From NCBI RefSeq assembly GCF_900113525.1, contig NZ_FOPP01000002.1, forward strand, positions 124,001 to 188,000: a stretch of DNA of 64,000 bases, given 5' to 3'. Every line of letters begins with the position of its first letter. Position 1 is the first letter of the stretch. This document shows positions 25,120 to 35,002 of the stretch, one piece after another. Both the position numbers and the translations under genes were made by a program. This DNA comes from Pedobacter insulae. Lineage in GTDB: Bacteria; Bacteroidota; Bacteroidia; Sphingobacteriales; Sphingobacteriaceae. The notes under the pieces are model-generated. The model was not told the origin of the DNA. It saw nothing but the letters and a program-made list of their open reading frames with translations, and made no database searches.

Positions 25120-26774
25120 TGAAAAAACAACTAATCCTTTTGACCGCCGTAGCTTTAGGCTTTTCGGCATGTAATGTTAATCAAAACGAAGTAGCTGAAG
25201 CAGATTCTGTTGCTTTAAAGGCAATTAATGAAACTGCACTTTCTAAACATATTGCAATCTTAGCTTCAGATGAGTATGAAGGAAGAAAGCCTTTTACAGC
25301 TGGCGAAATGAAAACGATAAATTACCTTAAGGATGAGTTCGAAAAAATGGGATTAAAACCTGGAAATGGCGAAAGTTATTTCCAGGAAGTTCCCATGGTT
25401 GATGTTAAATCAACGCCTACAGATTTGATGATAAGATCTGCCACAGGTGATGCTACCATGAACCTAAAGTATTTAGATGATTTTGTTGCTGCCAGCCGCC
25501 ATTTGGTTAGCCAGGTTAAAGTCGACAATTCTCAACTAGTTTTTGCAGGGTATGGAATTGTAGCTCCCGAATACAAATGGAACGATTATGAAGGATTAGA
25601 TGTAAAGGGCAAAACCGTTGTGGTGATGGTGAATGACCCGGGATTTTTGGATTCTACCTTGTTTAAGGGTAAAACAATGACCTATTATGGTAGGTGGACC
25701 TATAAATTCGAGGAAGCTGCCCGACAAGGCGCAACGGGAGTGATCATTATTCATGAAGATAAAGCGGCAAGTTACCCCTGGGCGGTAGTTAGAAGCGGAT
25801 GGTCTAAATCAAAACTGTATTTGGCCGCCGAAGATGATAATAAGTCGAGGGCCCTGTTAGAAGGTTGGATTACCCAAGATGTTGCGAGAGAATTATTTAA
25901 AATGGCACATAAATCTGCAGACCTAATGGTACAAGCAGGTAAAAAGGGATTTAAACCGGTCGACCTAAGTTTAAAATTATCAACTACGATCGATAATACC
26001 ATACAGCGATCCAAATCAAATAACGTTGTTGCCGTGTTACCTGGGACGAAGAGACCAGACGAGTTCATTATCTACTCTGGGCATTGGGATCATTTAGGGA
26101 AAGGGGAAGCAGTAAATGGCGATTCAATTTACAATGGCGCTGTTGATAACGCTACAGGAACAGCAGCACTGTTAGTATTGGCTAATGCTTTTAAAAAGGC
26201 AGTGCAGCAACCTGAACGTTCCATTATGTTTTTAGCTGTTACAGCGGAAGAACAAGGTTTATTGGGTTCCGAGTATTATGCATCAAATCCGTTGGTTCCA
26301 GTTACTAAAACAGTGGCAAATATAAATATCGATGCGATGCAAGCTTTTGGTAAAACAAAGGATATCATTGCAGTGGGTTACGGACAGTCTGAGTTAGAAG
26401 ATTACCTGGAAACAGCTGCAAAAAAACAAGGGAGGGTAGTGGTGAAAGATAGCAATCCATCGGCAGGGTTTTATTTTAGATCAGATCATTTTAACTTTGC
26501 CAAGGTAGGTATTCCGGCACTATACACCGAAACTGGTGATGATCACGTAGCTAAAGGTCTGGCTTTTGGCAAGGCCCAGAAAGAAGATTATACCGCAAAT
26601 CGCTATCATGCTCCGGCAGATAATTTTGAGCCGGATAAATGGGATTTCTCCGGAATGGTAGCAGACTTAAGCTTGTTATTCGATGTTGGTTATCGTTTAA
26701 GTAATGAAACTACTTTTCCGGGTTGGAAAGCAGGATCAGAATTTAAGGCGATACGAGATAAAGGAATGAAGTAA
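25119..26774 (+). CDS. M28 family metallopeptidase lipoprotein with PA domain
   Basis: A 551-residue lipoprotein (lipobox LGFSAC, Cys17). An inserted protease-associated (PA) domain lies at about 110-240 (VFAGYGIVAPEYKWNDYEGL, GATGVIIIHE). The M28 zinc aminopeptidase core has the expected ligands: YSGHWDHLG (His, Asp), GAVDNATGTAALL (bridging Asp), TAEEQGLLGSEYY (catalytic Glu), NIDAMQ (Asp) and the late HAPADN His. It starts on the A of the S9 peptidase stop (TAATG). Its stop abuts that of the convergent MG2 gene with no spacer. Confidence 0.92.
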   Translation: MKKQLILLTAVALGFSACNVNQNEVAEADSVALKAINETALSKHIAILASDEYEGRKPFTAGEMKTINYLKDEFEKMGLKPGNGESYFQEVPMVDVKSTPTDLMIRSATGDATMNLKYLDDFVAASRHLVSQVKVDNSQLVFAGYGIVAPEYKWNDYEGLDVKGKTVVVMVNDPGFLDSTLFKGKTMTYYGRWTYKFEEAARQGATGVIIIHEDKAASYPWAVVRSGWSKSKLYLAAEDDNKSRALLEGWITQDVARELFKMAHKSADLMVQAGKKGFKPVDLSLKLSTTIDNTIQRSKSNNVVAVLPGTKRPDEFIIYSGHWDHLGKGEAVNGDSIYNGAVDNATGTAALLVLANAFKKAVQQPERSIMFLAVTAEEQGLLGSEYYASNPLVPVTKTVANINIDAMQAFGKTKDIIAVGYGQSELEDYLETAAKKQGRVVVKDSNPSAGFYFRSDHFNFAKVGIPALYTETGDDHVAKGLAFGKAQKEDYTANRYHAPADNFEPDKWDFSGMVADLSLLFDVGYRLSNETTFPGWKAGSEFKAIRDKGMK

Positions 26775-29282
26775 TTAATTGATTTTTATTGTCATAGTTT
26801 TGAAACCAAAATTTCCCTGCAAGTCAGTGCCTTCTACCCAAACAGTATAACTCCCCGGTTTATCAGCTGTAAAGAAAGAAAAGTCGCCTTCTCCTTTCTC
26901 ACTGGTTAAAAAGTTTGGGTTCCAATAAATAGTTGATCTGAAATCGGGTTTCTTATCATTTTTATTTTCCTTCGAATATTTGGGGTGATAAAAGGTTTTG
27001 TAATCACCATAATTTGTGGGTTTAAGGATATATAAATTCGCCGCTTTTTTTAGGAACGGGCCCTGACCTGTTTGAGTGGTAATCTCTATAAAAGTATAGA
27101 TTGTCGAATCCATAGGGTGCATAAATTGACTTTTATACCTAGCGCTAAATCGCTGTCTATCCATTACCTCTATTCCTTTGATATCTTCTGCATTATAATA
27201 GTCGAGAATGCCTTTAACATAATTGTAATAACTATCTGGGGTCGAATCCTCTGTATAAAAGAAATCAACTTCCATGCCGTCAATCACAAATTTTAAAGGG
27301 TTAAAATTCACAAAAAACATTCTCTTAAAAGTTTTAGGCACCATCGCATCTCTAAAGCCCTTTACCTTTTCAACCAGTACATCGTGAAGGGTCTTTTTAG
27401 CAATTGGGCTTAAATCTTCTTCCGTTATGATTAAATCTGCTTCACCAGGCCCATTTAAGTTTTTGGAACCTTTAATAGTCCTTTTTCCAACAATCGTTAC
27501 CTCGTTTAAAAGTAGTCCATCACGCTGGGTCAGTTTATAGGCTTCAACTTTAGTCTTTATCAGATTTGTTGATATACTGTCTAATGGTTCTGTGTTGGCC
27601 ACGGGCTTTTTTTGTCCAACGATAAAGGCCGGTGGTTTAAATTCATTCATTTCTATTCCTATGGTACCTTTTTTCCCCTTTGCGTTCATCGCTTGAATCA
27701 CGAAAGATGCGCTGTCCATTCTCGGTAATTTATCGAAAGTAAATTCTCCTTTTTCATTGGCTAAGGTATCCATCATCACAAAGCCTCTGTTATTTCCCAT
27801 TAGAATGATTTTTGCTTTCGAGATAGGTTTATTTAATGCATTAGTAACTTTGCCACTAAATGTATATTCCTTTTCGGCTTTAAATATGGGTTTTTTTAAA
27901 ATGTCCCAGTTGTAGCTAACCCAACCCTGAGTTAACATCAATGCTTCGAGGTCATCGTGCTTTTGCTTATTGGGCTGAGTAAAATAGTACCCTGGGGTTT
28001 CTATTTCACCTTTTAAATCGGCTTGTAATAAAAGGTAGGAAAGGATATGCGAATCATTCACAGAATCCTTAGCCACCTGATGGTTGTCGGTTACCGCTAT
28101 TGAAAGTGAACTGGTAAGGGGTATACCTGCCGCATTTACAACTTTTAAGTGCAGCGGTACGCTATCCCTTAATTTGTACGACAGACTGGGAGTGCTGATA
28201 TTTATTTTTAACTCATCGCTATGGTTAATGAAAAAATTACGTTCATTGATGATTTTTTGCTGCTCATTGAGTAATATTACCTGACAAACTCCCGTGGGGA
28301 AGATGTTTTTGGCTATTTTGAAGGTCCTAGCATTCGCATTAAATTTTAAATCTGCTACGAAACACATGATCCCTCTTGCCTGCCCAACTATCGTGTAGTT
28401 TTGTTCGTCTCTTGATGAAAAAGCAGTAATGGTAATTGAATCACTTAGGTATTCATTTTCAACCTTTAGCGCAGTACCTTCACCTGTTACTTTTGGGAGC
28501 TGAAATGTTTTTGATAAACCATTGTAGGTAACCTTTGCGCTATAAGTCTCTCCCAGTTCCGGTGAAAATTTAAAATAGCCCATCCCTTTGTCATTTGATA
28601 CGAGCTGACTGACCACGCGTTGGCTCGAATTGATGATTTCTCCTGTTATGGGAATTCCTTTTCCGCTGCTATTTAAGGCTTTAAAAGCTATCTTCTGGTT
28701 TCTAATCACTAAATAATTGCCTCCTTCAGGTAAAAACTGGACATCAATATCGAGGCTTCGCTCTCTGGCTGATAAATTTGCATTGTTAGTTTTAGCTGCG
28801 CTATTGGGCCGATTGTTTAGTGACGAAATGGGGCTATCTGTAAGAGGTAATATTTTAAATTCTTTTTTGAAGAAATGACTATCGCCAAAGTTCTGCATCC
28901 AATTGGTATATGCTCTAAAAGTATAATTTCCGGGTTTGTGTTTTTCTTGTTTTAAAGCAAAGCTTCCCCAAGTTAAACCTATTGCGGTGGGTAAACTCAG
29001 GCGTTCTACAACTTCTCCTTTTTCATTGATAATTTCTGTATAAATTAAATTGCTGATGGTTGAAGGCGTATGAATGGAAGCATTCATCAAGTAAGCCTTA
29101 AACCAGATCGTATCGGAGGGTAGATAAGTAGCTTTATCAAAATGCGCGTAAATTTTTTCTCTCGGTGTGCGAGTTAGAATGCTGTCGTATTGCGCAATTA
29201 TTTTTTGCTTTGAATCAGTTAGCTGTGCCTGTACAGGGAAGTAATAAATAATTAGCAGCAAAAATATAATGCGTATTTTCAT
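26775..29282 (-). CDS. Large secreted MG2-domain protein with TonB-plug-like region
   Basis: An 835-residue exported protein (signal peptide ending VQAQ). The N-terminal macroglobulin MG2-like domain (KIYAHFDKATYLPSDTIWFK ... GNYTFRAYTNWMQNF) is typical of a large Bacteroidota family. Further beta-sandwich domains follow, including a carboxypeptidase-regulatory-like repeat (YTFSGKVTNALNKPISKAKI). A later segment (about 610-720: LIITEEDLSPIAKKTLHDVL, FVIDGMEVDF, IKGIEVMDR) resembles a TonB-receptor plug without any barrel. It ends with a beta domain. Function unknown; cell-surface assembly or protease interaction are possibilities only. The barrel gene lies 19 bp upstream on the same strand. 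Confidence 0.78.
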   Translation of the reverse strand: MKIRIIFLLLIIYYFPVQAQLTDSKQKIIAQYDSILTRTPREKIYAHFDKATYLPSDTIWFKAYLMNASIHTPSTISNLIYTEIINEKGEVVERLSLPTAIGLTWGSFALKQEKHKPGNYTFRAYTNWMQNFGDSHFFKKEFKILPLTDSPISSLNNRPNSAAKTNNANLSARERSLDIDVQFLPEGGNYLVIRNQKIAFKALNSSGKGIPITGEIINSSQRVVSQLVSNDKGMGYFKFSPELGETYSAKVTYNGLSKTFQLPKVTGEGTALKVENEYLSDSITITAFSSRDEQNYTIVGQARGIMCFVADLKFNANARTFKIAKNIFPTGVCQVILLNEQQKIINERNFFINHSDELKINISTPSLSYKLRDSVPLHLKVVNAAGIPLTSSLSIAVTDNHQVAKDSVNDSHILSYLLLQADLKGEIETPGYYFTQPNKQKHDDLEALMLTQGWVSYNWDILKKPIFKAEKEYTFSGKVTNALNKPISKAKIILMGNNRGFVMMDTLANEKGEFTFDKLPRMDSASFVIQAMNAKGKKGTIGIEMNEFKPPAFIVGQKKPVANTEPLDSISTNLIKTKVEAYKLTQRDGLLLNEVTIVGKRTIKGSKNLNGPGEADLIITEEDLSPIAKKTLHDVLVEKVKGFRDAMVPKTFKRMFFVNFNPLKFVIDGMEVDFFYTEDSTPDSYYNYVKGILDYYNAEDIKGIEVMDRQRFSARYKSQFMHPMDSTIYTFIEITTQTGQGPFLKKAANLYILKPTNYGDYKTFYHPKYSKENKNDKKPDFRSTIYWNPNFLTSEKGEGDFSFFTADKPGSYTVWVEGTDLQGNFGFKTMTIKIN

Positions 29283-29301
29283 CAGTTCAAGTCTTTGATA
29301 T

Positions 29302-29958
29302 TTACCAGATATTAATATTTACGCCAATAGAAGGGATGAAATTATCGAGTACTAAATGAAAGTTTTTAGTGGGGCTAAAGTATTCGTCTTGCATAGCTTC
29401 CGTACGTCTGGGCTTAAAATAACGCACTACCGGAAACGAAAATTCAATCATCCAATGCTCAGAAGGATAATACACAAAGCCAGGATTTAAACTTGCACCA
29501 AAACCTTTATAGGTGTAATCGGTTCGGTATAAATAGCCATTGCCATCAATGTTTTTGTAGGTATTACCCTCAACGGCAATGCTAGCCTGACCAAAGAACA
29601 GGAAATTGTTGGCTAAAGGAAAATAATATCTGGTAAAGGGTGCCAAAACAAAGTTTTCCTCTTTGAAACCAAAACCCCTCTCAACCAGTTGCGTCGTTCT
29701 ATTAAAATAATTATAAGATTCGCCCTTTAGTTGGGATAAATTGTAAGAGATCTCCATGCCAATAGCAAATTTGTTCCCGACAAAATAGCCAATCTTCGGG
29801 CCAATTGCCAATGAATTTACATGGATGGCATTCGTGTTTTCATTAGAAGTACCGAAACTTATACTCCCTCCTAGAAAAGTATTTCCTTTTTCGGTTTGCG
29901 CACCTGCTGCAAAGCCGAGGGCCAATAGGGAAGCCAGGATAAATAATTTAGGTTTCAT
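29302..29958 (-). CDS. Outer-membrane beta-barrel protein, OmpA/porin-like
   Basis: A 218-residue exported protein with a signal peptide (MKPKLFILASLLALGFAAGA). Alternating hydrophobic strands (TFLGGSISFGTSN, GPKIGYFVGNKFAIGMEISY, FLFFGQASIAVEG, FGASLNPGFVYYP, WMIEFSFPVVRYF) and a C-terminal aromatic-rich strand (FIPSIGVNINIW) fit an eight-stranded barrel. It lies 19 bp upstream of the MG2 gene on the same strand, so the two are probably co-expressed. The 139 bp upstream (29959-30097) also contains the clpB terminator. Confidence 0.8.
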   Translation of the reverse strand: MKPKLFILASLLALGFAAGAQTEKGNTFLGGSISFGTSNENTNAIHVNSLAIGPKIGYFVGNKFAIGMEISYNLSQLKGESYNYFNRTTQLVERGFGFKEENFVLAPFTRYYFPLANNFLFFGQASIAVEGNTYKNIDGNGYLYRTDYTYKGFGASLNPGFVYYPSEHWMIEFSFPVVRYFKPRRTEAMQDEYFSPTKNFHLVLDNFIPSIGVNINIW

Positions 29959-30058
29959 AATCTTGTTTTGTGTGTAATCAATATTAATTAATTAAATCAC
30001 AGAAAACAAGTAGATGAAATTAAATTTTACTCGTAAATATTTGATAAACAGATGAAAT

Positions 30059-30089
30059 TATAAGCTCAAAGCAGAGCAGTGAGCTTATA
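30059..30089 (-). terminator. Hairpin after clpB
   Basis: TATAAGCTCA (30059-30068) pairs with TGAGCTTATA (30080-30089), 10 bp with an 11-nt loop, starting 9 bp beyond the clpB stop on the minus strand. Confidence 0.6.
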
Positions 30090-30097
30090 TGATATTT

Positions 30098-32695
30098 CTA
30101 TTTGTTTTCGTTCAAAAACACAAACTGGTTGTCGAACATATCCAATTTGATCTTGCTTTCTTTATCAACCGTTCCGGCTAATATGGACTTCGATAGTTCA
30201 TTCAGAATTCTTTTCTGAATGACACGCTTCAACGGTCGGGCTCCAAATTGAGGATCATAACCCAGTTCTGCTAACCAATCTAGCGCTTCAACGCTTGCAT
30301 CCATCGTAATTCCCATTTCCGCTAGGGTATCCTGAACATGTTTAAACTGTAAGTTAACAATGCTTCTTATCTCACTTCGGTTAAGAGGGGTGAACATAAT
30401 CAACTCATCTATTCTATTTAAAAACTCTGGACGAATGGTTTGTTTTAGCAGCTCGAACAACTCATTTTTAGTTTTAGCAATCACTTCATCGCGGTTTTCG
30501 TCATCCAACACTTTAAAATTATCCTGTATCAAATGCGAACCAATGTTCGAAGTCATGATAATGATCGTGTTCTTAAAATTTACTACACGACCCTTGTTGT
30601 CAGTTAAACGCCCATCATCCAGCACCTGCAATAAGATATTAAATACATCAGGATGTGCTTTTTCGATTTCATCCAACAATACTACCGAATATGGTTTCCT
30701 TCTCACTGCTTCTGTTAATTGCCCGCCTTCATCATAACCTACATATCCCGGAGGGGCACCAATTAATCTCGAAACAGCATGTCGCTCCTGATATTCGCTC
30801 ATATCAATCCTGGTCATCGCATTTTCATCGTTAAAGAGAAATTCAGCTAAAGCTTTTGCAAGCTCAGTTTTACCTACACCAGTAGTTCCTAAAAAGATAA
30901 AAGAACCAATCGGTTTACGTTTGTCTTGCAAACCAGCCCTAGATCGGCGGATGGCATCAGAAATAGCTTCTATCGCCTCATCCTGTCCGGCAACACGTTT
31001 ATGTAACTCAGTCTCTAAGTGAAGAAGTTTTTCGCGTTCGCTTGCAATCAATTTAGTTACCGGAATACCTGTCCAACGAGCTACAACCCCTGCAATATCA
31101 TCAGCGGTTACCTCTTCCTTAAGCATTCTGCTTTCACTTTGCTGACTTTCGAGTTCAACTTTCAGTTTCTCTACTTTATCCTGTGCCTCTTTGATTTTTC
31201 CATAGCGTATTTCAGCAACGCGTCCATAATCGCCAGCACGTTCGGCCTGCTCAGCCTCTAATTTGTAGTTTTCAATTTGTTCCAGCTGGGAGTTTACACT
31301 ATCTACCAAATCCTTTTCGCCCTGCCACTTTGCCTTCAATTGATCTCTCTCGGCAGATAAATTGGCGATTTCTTTAGATAATTCTTTTACCTTTTTGTCA
31401 TCGTTCTCTCGCTTAATGGCTTCTCGCTCTATTTCTAAACGCATAATCTCGCGATCCAGTGCATCCACGTTCTCGGGCACGCTGTCCATCTCCATTCTTA
31501 ATTTAGAAGCGGCTTCATCCATTAAATCGATTGCCTTATCTGGCAAAAACCGATCTGATATATAGCGCTGCGACATTTCTACGGCTGCAATAATGGCTTC
31601 ATCCTTGATGCTCACCTTGTGGTGCGTCTCATAACGCTCTTTCAATCCGCGTAAAATGGAGATGGCATCCTGGGTATCAGGTTCATCAACAAATACTTTT
31701 TGAAAACGACGCTCTAAAGCCTTGTCCTTTTCTAAATACTTCTGGTATTCATCTAAGGTCGTTGCACCGATGGCGCGTAGCTCGCCCCTTGCTAATGCGG
31801 GTTTTAAAATATTTGCGGCATCCATAGCCCCTTCGCCACCACCAGCACCTACCAAGGTGTGAATTTCATCTATAAATAAAATAATGTCTCCATCACTTTG
31901 CGATACTTCTTTAACTACTGCTTTCAAACGCTCCTCAAATTCTCCTTTATACTTTGCACCGGCAATTAAAGCGCCCATATCTAAAGAGAAAACTGTTTTG
32001 GTTTTCAGGTTTTCAGGAACATCACCTTTAATTACCCTAAACGCAATCCCTTCGGCAATGGCAGTTTTACCTACCCCGGGCTCTCCAATTAAGATAGGAT
32101 TGTTTTTTGTTCTTCGGGATAAAATCTGAATAACGCGACGTATTTCTTCATCTCTACCAATTACAGGATCTAGTTTCCCACTTTCTGCATATTCGTTCAA
32201 GTTGCGGGCATATTTGCTCAAGGCCTGGTAAGTGGCTTCCGCATTCTGATCGGTAACGTGATTATCTCCACGTAATTCTTTAATGGCCTTTTTAAGATCT
32301 TGTTCGGTTGCGCCCTGCTCCTTTAATAACTTGGAAGTTGCATCATTTGCTGCTAGTATCCCGAGCAAAAGATGTTCTACGGCAACAAATTCGTCTTTAA
32401 ATTCTTTTAAATAAGATTGGGCTTTCTGTAATGCTGTGTTCGCACTAGCAGATAAATACGGGTTTCCACCGCTTACCTTGGGTAATTTGTCTATCGCTGT
32501 GGTTAAGTTTTGCTCAACCGTATTTAAGTTTATATTAAGTTTCTTTAGTACATAAGAAACTACATTTTCGTCAACACTCAGCAAGCCTTTTAGCAAGTGA
32601 GCGGTCTCAATTGCTTGTTGCTGATTGCCCTGTACTATTTCAGAAGCTTTTTGTATGGCCTCTTGTGCTTTGATTGTAAAGTTGTTGAAGTTCAT
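30098..32695 (-). CDS. clpB: ATP-dependent chaperone ClpB
   Basis: An 865-residue Hsp100 disaggregase of normal length. Architecture: double Clp-N repeat (about 1-150), AAA-1 with GEPGVGKT and [11 protein letters not shown], the long M-domain coiled coil (about 410-525, rich in Glu/Lys/Gln), AAA-2 with [13 protein letters not shown] and [12 protein letters not shown], and the C-terminal D2-small domain ([21 protein letters not shown]). The presence of the M-domain and the absence of a ClpP-binding IGF-type loop distinguish it from ClpA/ClpC. It works with DnaK to resolubilise aggregates. I see no clear CIRCE or other heat-shock operator in the 143 bp upstream. Confidence 0.97.
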   Translation of the reverse strand: MNFNNFTIKAQEAIQKASEIVQGNQQQAIETAHLLKGLLSVDENVVSYVLKKLNINLNTVEQNLTTAIDKLPKVSGGNPYLSASANTALQKAQSYLKEFKDEFVAVEHLLLGILAANDATSKLLKEQGATEQDLKKAIKELRGDNHVTDQNAEATYQALSKYARNLNEYAESGKLDPVIGRDEEIRRVIQILSRRTKNNPILIGEPGVGKTAIAEGIAFRVIKGDVPENLKTKTVFSLDMGALIAGAKYKGEFEERLKAVVKEVSQSDGDIILFIDEIHTLVGAGGGEGAMDAANILKPALARGELRAIGATTLDEYQKYLEKDKALERRFQKVFVDEPDTQDAISILRGLKERYETHHKVSIKDEAIIAAVEMSQRYISDRFLPDKAIDLMDEAASKLRMEMDSVPENVDALDREIMRLEIEREAIKRENDDKKVKELSKEIANLSAERDQLKAKWQGEKDLVDSVNSQLEQIENYKLEAEQAERAGDYGRVAEIRYGKIKEAQDKVEKLKVELESQQSESRMLKEEVTADDIAGVVARWTGIPVTKLIASEREKLLHLETELHKRVAGQDEAIEAISDAIRRSRAGLQDKRKPIGSFIFLGTTGVGKTELAKALAEFLFNDENAMTRIDMSEYQERHAVSRLIGAPPGYVGYDEGGQLTEAVRRKPYSVVLLDEIEKAHPDVFNILLQVLDDGRLTDNKGRVVNFKNTIIIMTSNIGSHLIQDNFKVLDDENRDEVIAKTKNELFELLKQTIRPEFLNRIDELIMFTPLNRSEIRSIVNLQFKHVQDTLAEMGITMDASVEALDWLAELGYDPQFGARPLKRVIQKRILNELSKSILAGTVDKESKIKLDMFDNQFVFLNENK

Positions 32696-32790
32696 ACTTG
32701 CCTTAAATCAAAACAAATGCCAAGCCAACTTCCAATCACTAATCGGAAATTTTGTCGCTAGGTAAAAAAATTAAATGACGAAATGACCGA

Positions 32791-32833
32791 CGACTTCGTA
32801 AGTCGGCCCTCCAAGGGCCAACTTACGAAGTCG
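32791..32833. repeat. Self-complementary repeat with nested palindromes (probable terminator)
   Basis: Arms 32791-32810 and 32814-32833 are complementary over 20 bp with one mismatch and a CCA loop. Each arm also contains its own palindrome (GACTTCGTAAGTC-like), so three small hairpins can form instead of one long one. It begins 6 bp past the stop of the SRPBCC gene on the minus strand, consistent with a terminator for the pyrE-SRPBCC transcript, upstream of clpB. Confidence 0.75.
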
Positions 32834-32838
32834 GATTC

Positions 32839-33237
32839 TTAGCCTAAAATCTCTTTGAGTTTCTGGGTTTGGTAATCAACCAATTTTTGAAGTGGGCCAG
32901 CCGCCAACATTTTCATCATCATATTCAAATCTGCCGAAATGATATGCTTTGCAGTTGTTGAACCATTTTCATTGGCCGTAACGGTCCACTTTAGCTCAAT
33001 GTCGAAAGGTGGTTTTTCGGTGGGTAATGCAATGATTTCTTGGTTTTCAATGCGGCTTGAAATTTTAATAGCAAGCTTAGCCATATTCTGAATAGTAAAA
33101 CTAGCCTCATTGGTAGTGGAAGACCAATTATAGATATTCTCAGGCATTAACTCCTGGTAGTTGTTCAAATCCGAAAGAAATGCATATACTTTCTCTATAG
33201 GTAAATTTATTTCTACCGCACTTTCTATAATTGTCAT
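32839..33237 (-). CDS. SRPBCC family protein
   Basis: A 132-residue START/Bet v1-like (SRPBCC) protein: VEINLPIEKVYAFLSDLNNY at the N-terminus is the first strand and helices of the fold, followed by a curved sheet (ASFTIQNMAKLAIKIS, FDIELKWTVTANENG) and a long C-terminal helix (LQKLVDYQTQKLKEIL). Such folds enclose hydrophobic ligands; no specific ligand is indicated. It follows pyrE by 2 bp on the same strand, so it is the second gene of that operon. Confidence 0.8.
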   Translation of the reverse strand: MTIIESAVEINLPIEKVYAFLSDLNNYQELMPENIYNWSSTTNEASFTIQNMAKLAIKISSRIENQEIIALPTEKPPFDIELKWTVTANENGSTTAKHIISADLNMMMKMLAAGPLQKLVDYQTQKLKEILG

Positions 33238-33239
33238 AG

Positions 33240-33902
33240 TTATGATTCCTTTAGCTCGCTATCTTTGCCCCATTCTGCCGGGTTTTGACGCCATTTGTTT
33301 AATAAATCGATATCGTTTTGAGCAATAAAACTGTGCTCTGCGGCATATTTAATTAAAGCGGGATAATTTGATAAAGTTGAATAGCGACATTTTGCAGCTG
33401 CAAAGTTCTCATCGGCTTTATCAAAGCCATAGGTAAAGATAGCCACTAAACCTGCTACCGATAAACCAGCAGCACGTAACGCCTCCACGGCCTGTAAGCT
33501 GCTTTTTCCGGTCGAGATTAGATCCTCAATAACTACCACACGTTGCCCGTCAATAATCTCGCCTTCAATTAAACTACCCGTACCGTGCTCTTTCGCTTTA
33601 GAGCGAACATAAATGAAAGGTAATCCCAATTCTTGTGCTACTAAAGCACCCTGAGGAATACCAGCTGTTGCTACACCAGCAATTACGTCAACCGCACCAA
33701 ACTCTTCCTGGATAAGTTGAGACAGTTTCTGACGGATGTAGGTCCTTACCGAAGGATGCGATAATGTGATGCGATTATCGCAATAAATTGGAGATTTCCA
33801 GCCCGAAGCCCATGTAAATGGATTATTAGGTTGTAATTTAATTGCTTTAATTTGTAATAAAAATTCAGCTACCTTTAATTCAATATCACTTTTATTATAC
33901 AT
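33240..33902 (-). CDS. pyrE: Orotate phosphoribosyltransferase
   Basis: A 220-residue type I phosphoribosyltransferase converting orotate and PRPP to OMP in pyrimidine synthesis. Family motifs are FTWASGWKSPIYCDNR (orotate and PRPP contacts), the mobile catalytic loop (RSKAKEHGTG) and the PRPP-binding VVVIEDLISTGKSS. The start ATG lies on the tetranucleotide CATG shared with the divergent Nudix start, so the two genes overlap head to head by 2 bp. The SRPBCC gene follows. Confidence 0.95.
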   Translation of the reverse strand: MYNKSDIELKVAEFLLQIKAIKLQPNNPFTWASGWKSPIYCDNRITLSHPSVRTYIRQKLSQLIQEEFGAVDVIAGVATAGIPQGALVAQELGLPFIYVRSKAKEHGTGSLIEGEIIDGQRVVVIEDLISTGKSSLQAVEALRAAGLSVAGLVAIFTYGFDKADENFAAAKCRYSTLSNYPALIKYAAEHSFIAQNDIDLLNKWRQNPAEWGKDSELKES

Positions 33903-34512
33903 GGCCCAAAAATACAGAATTTATATCAACGATAACGCTTTGTTTATAGCAGATCGCATTCCTAAACAATTGGAAAAAATACAACATATTGATACACAGA
34001 ATTTTGATTTTCAAACATTTTATAAAAACCTTCCGAAAGAGGGTAAAAAAAATTATGTTTTAGTTGATAAGGACCCAAAAATGCTATTTAAGATGCTTAA
34101 GAAGCAATGTACAGTTATCAAGGCGGCTGGGGGACTGGTAGCGAATAGCAAAGGTGAGATCTTATTTATTTTTAGGAATAAGAAATGGGATTTGCCTAAA
34201 GGAAAAGTGGAAAAGGACGAAAAAGTAAAGGTTACAGCAGTAAGGGAAGTGGAAGAAGAGTGTGGGGTGAAAATAGAGAAGCGAAGAAAACTCGTGTGTA
34301 AAACTTACCACATTTATGAAATGAACGGGAAGGTGATTTTGAAAAGAACTAATTGGTATAACATGGAAGTAAAAGGTTCTCCAAAATTGGTTCCCCAAAA
34401 GGAGGAGGGTATCACTTCTGCTTCCTGGGTAAATGAATCGGGGATTAAAAATAAAGTTAAAAACACCTACCCATTGATCATAGAGGTCTTGAAAGAAGGC
34501 GGACTAGTATAA
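33901..34512 (+). CDS. Nudix hydrolase
   Basis: A 203-residue protein with a C-terminal Nudix domain. The Nudix box (about 101-123) reads GKVEKDEKVKVTAVREVEEE followed by CGV, matching GX5EX7REUXEEXGU with all the metal-binding Glu. An N-terminal region of about 70 residues (IYINDNALFIADRI) is conserved in Bacteroidota homologues but its role is unknown. The substrate cannot be inferred. The ATG overlaps the pyrE start on the other strand, so its promoter must lie inside pyrE. Confidence 0.9.
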   Translation: MAQKYRIYINDNALFIADRIPKQLEKIQHIDTQNFDFQTFYKNLPKEGKKNYVLVDKDPKMLFKMLKKQCTVIKAAGGLVANSKGEILFIFRNKKWDLPKGKVEKDEKVKVTAVREVEEECGVKIEKRRKLVCKTYHIYEMNGKVILKRTNWYNMEVKGSPKLVPQKEEGITSASWVNESGIKNKVKNTYPLIIEVLKEGGLV

Positions 34513-34517
34513 AGGAA

Positions 34518-34979
34518 CTATAAAAAAGTCAAAGCCTCTTTAGGAACAAAAGGACTTACATTTCCATTATTTCTTAAAATGTCACGAACAATGGTAGAGC
34601 TAATGGCAGAATACTCTGGTTTGCTTAACAATAAAATAGTTTCTACTTCAGGCATCATGGTCTGATTAATTTGTGCAATAGCACGTTCGTATTCAAAATC
34701 GGATGCGGACCGGATACCCCTTACCATATATTTCGCATTAATTTTTCTACAGAAATCTACCGTGAGCCCCTCATAAAGCTGAACTTCAACCTTGGCGTTG
34801 TCAGCAAAAATTGTTTTGACCATTTCTTCACGCTGATCGCTAGACAGAAAATTTTGCTTAGCACTATTTAGTCCAATCCCGATCACTATTTTATCGAATA
34901 ATGGAAGCGACCTGTTTAAAATATCAACATGCGCTATCGTAATTGGGTCGAATGATCCAGGAAATAAAGCAATCTTCAT
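34518..34979 (-). CDS. coaD: Phosphopantetheine adenylyltransferase
   Basis: A 153-residue enzyme for the fourth step of coenzyme A synthesis (4'-phosphopantetheine + ATP to dephospho-CoA). Motifs: KIALFPGSFDPITIAH (the TxxH nucleotidyltransferase motif), YMVRGIRSASDFEYE and the late ISSTIVRDI. I start at ATG 34979 (MKIALFPGSFDP), as in the family, rather than at the in-frame TTG 6 bp upstream. Convergent with the Nudix gene (5 bp between stops). It is third in the minus-strand order DUF3822-rsmD-coaD. Confidence 0.94.
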   Translation of the reverse strand: MKIALFPGSFDPITIAHVDILNRSLPLFDKIVIGIGLNSAKQNFLSSDQREEMVKTIFADNAKVEVQLYEGLTVDFCRKINAKYMVRGIRSASDFEYERAIAQINQTMMPEVETILLLSKPEYSAISSTIVRDILRNNGNVSPFVPKEALTFL

Positions 34980-35002
34980 AATCAAATATAGGGAATTAAG
35001 GT

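Noticed and set aside
34983..34990. TATATTTG promoter element before coaD
   Set aside because: It lies only 3 bp before the coaD ATG, so it would force a leaderless transcript starting in the gene; more likely chance.
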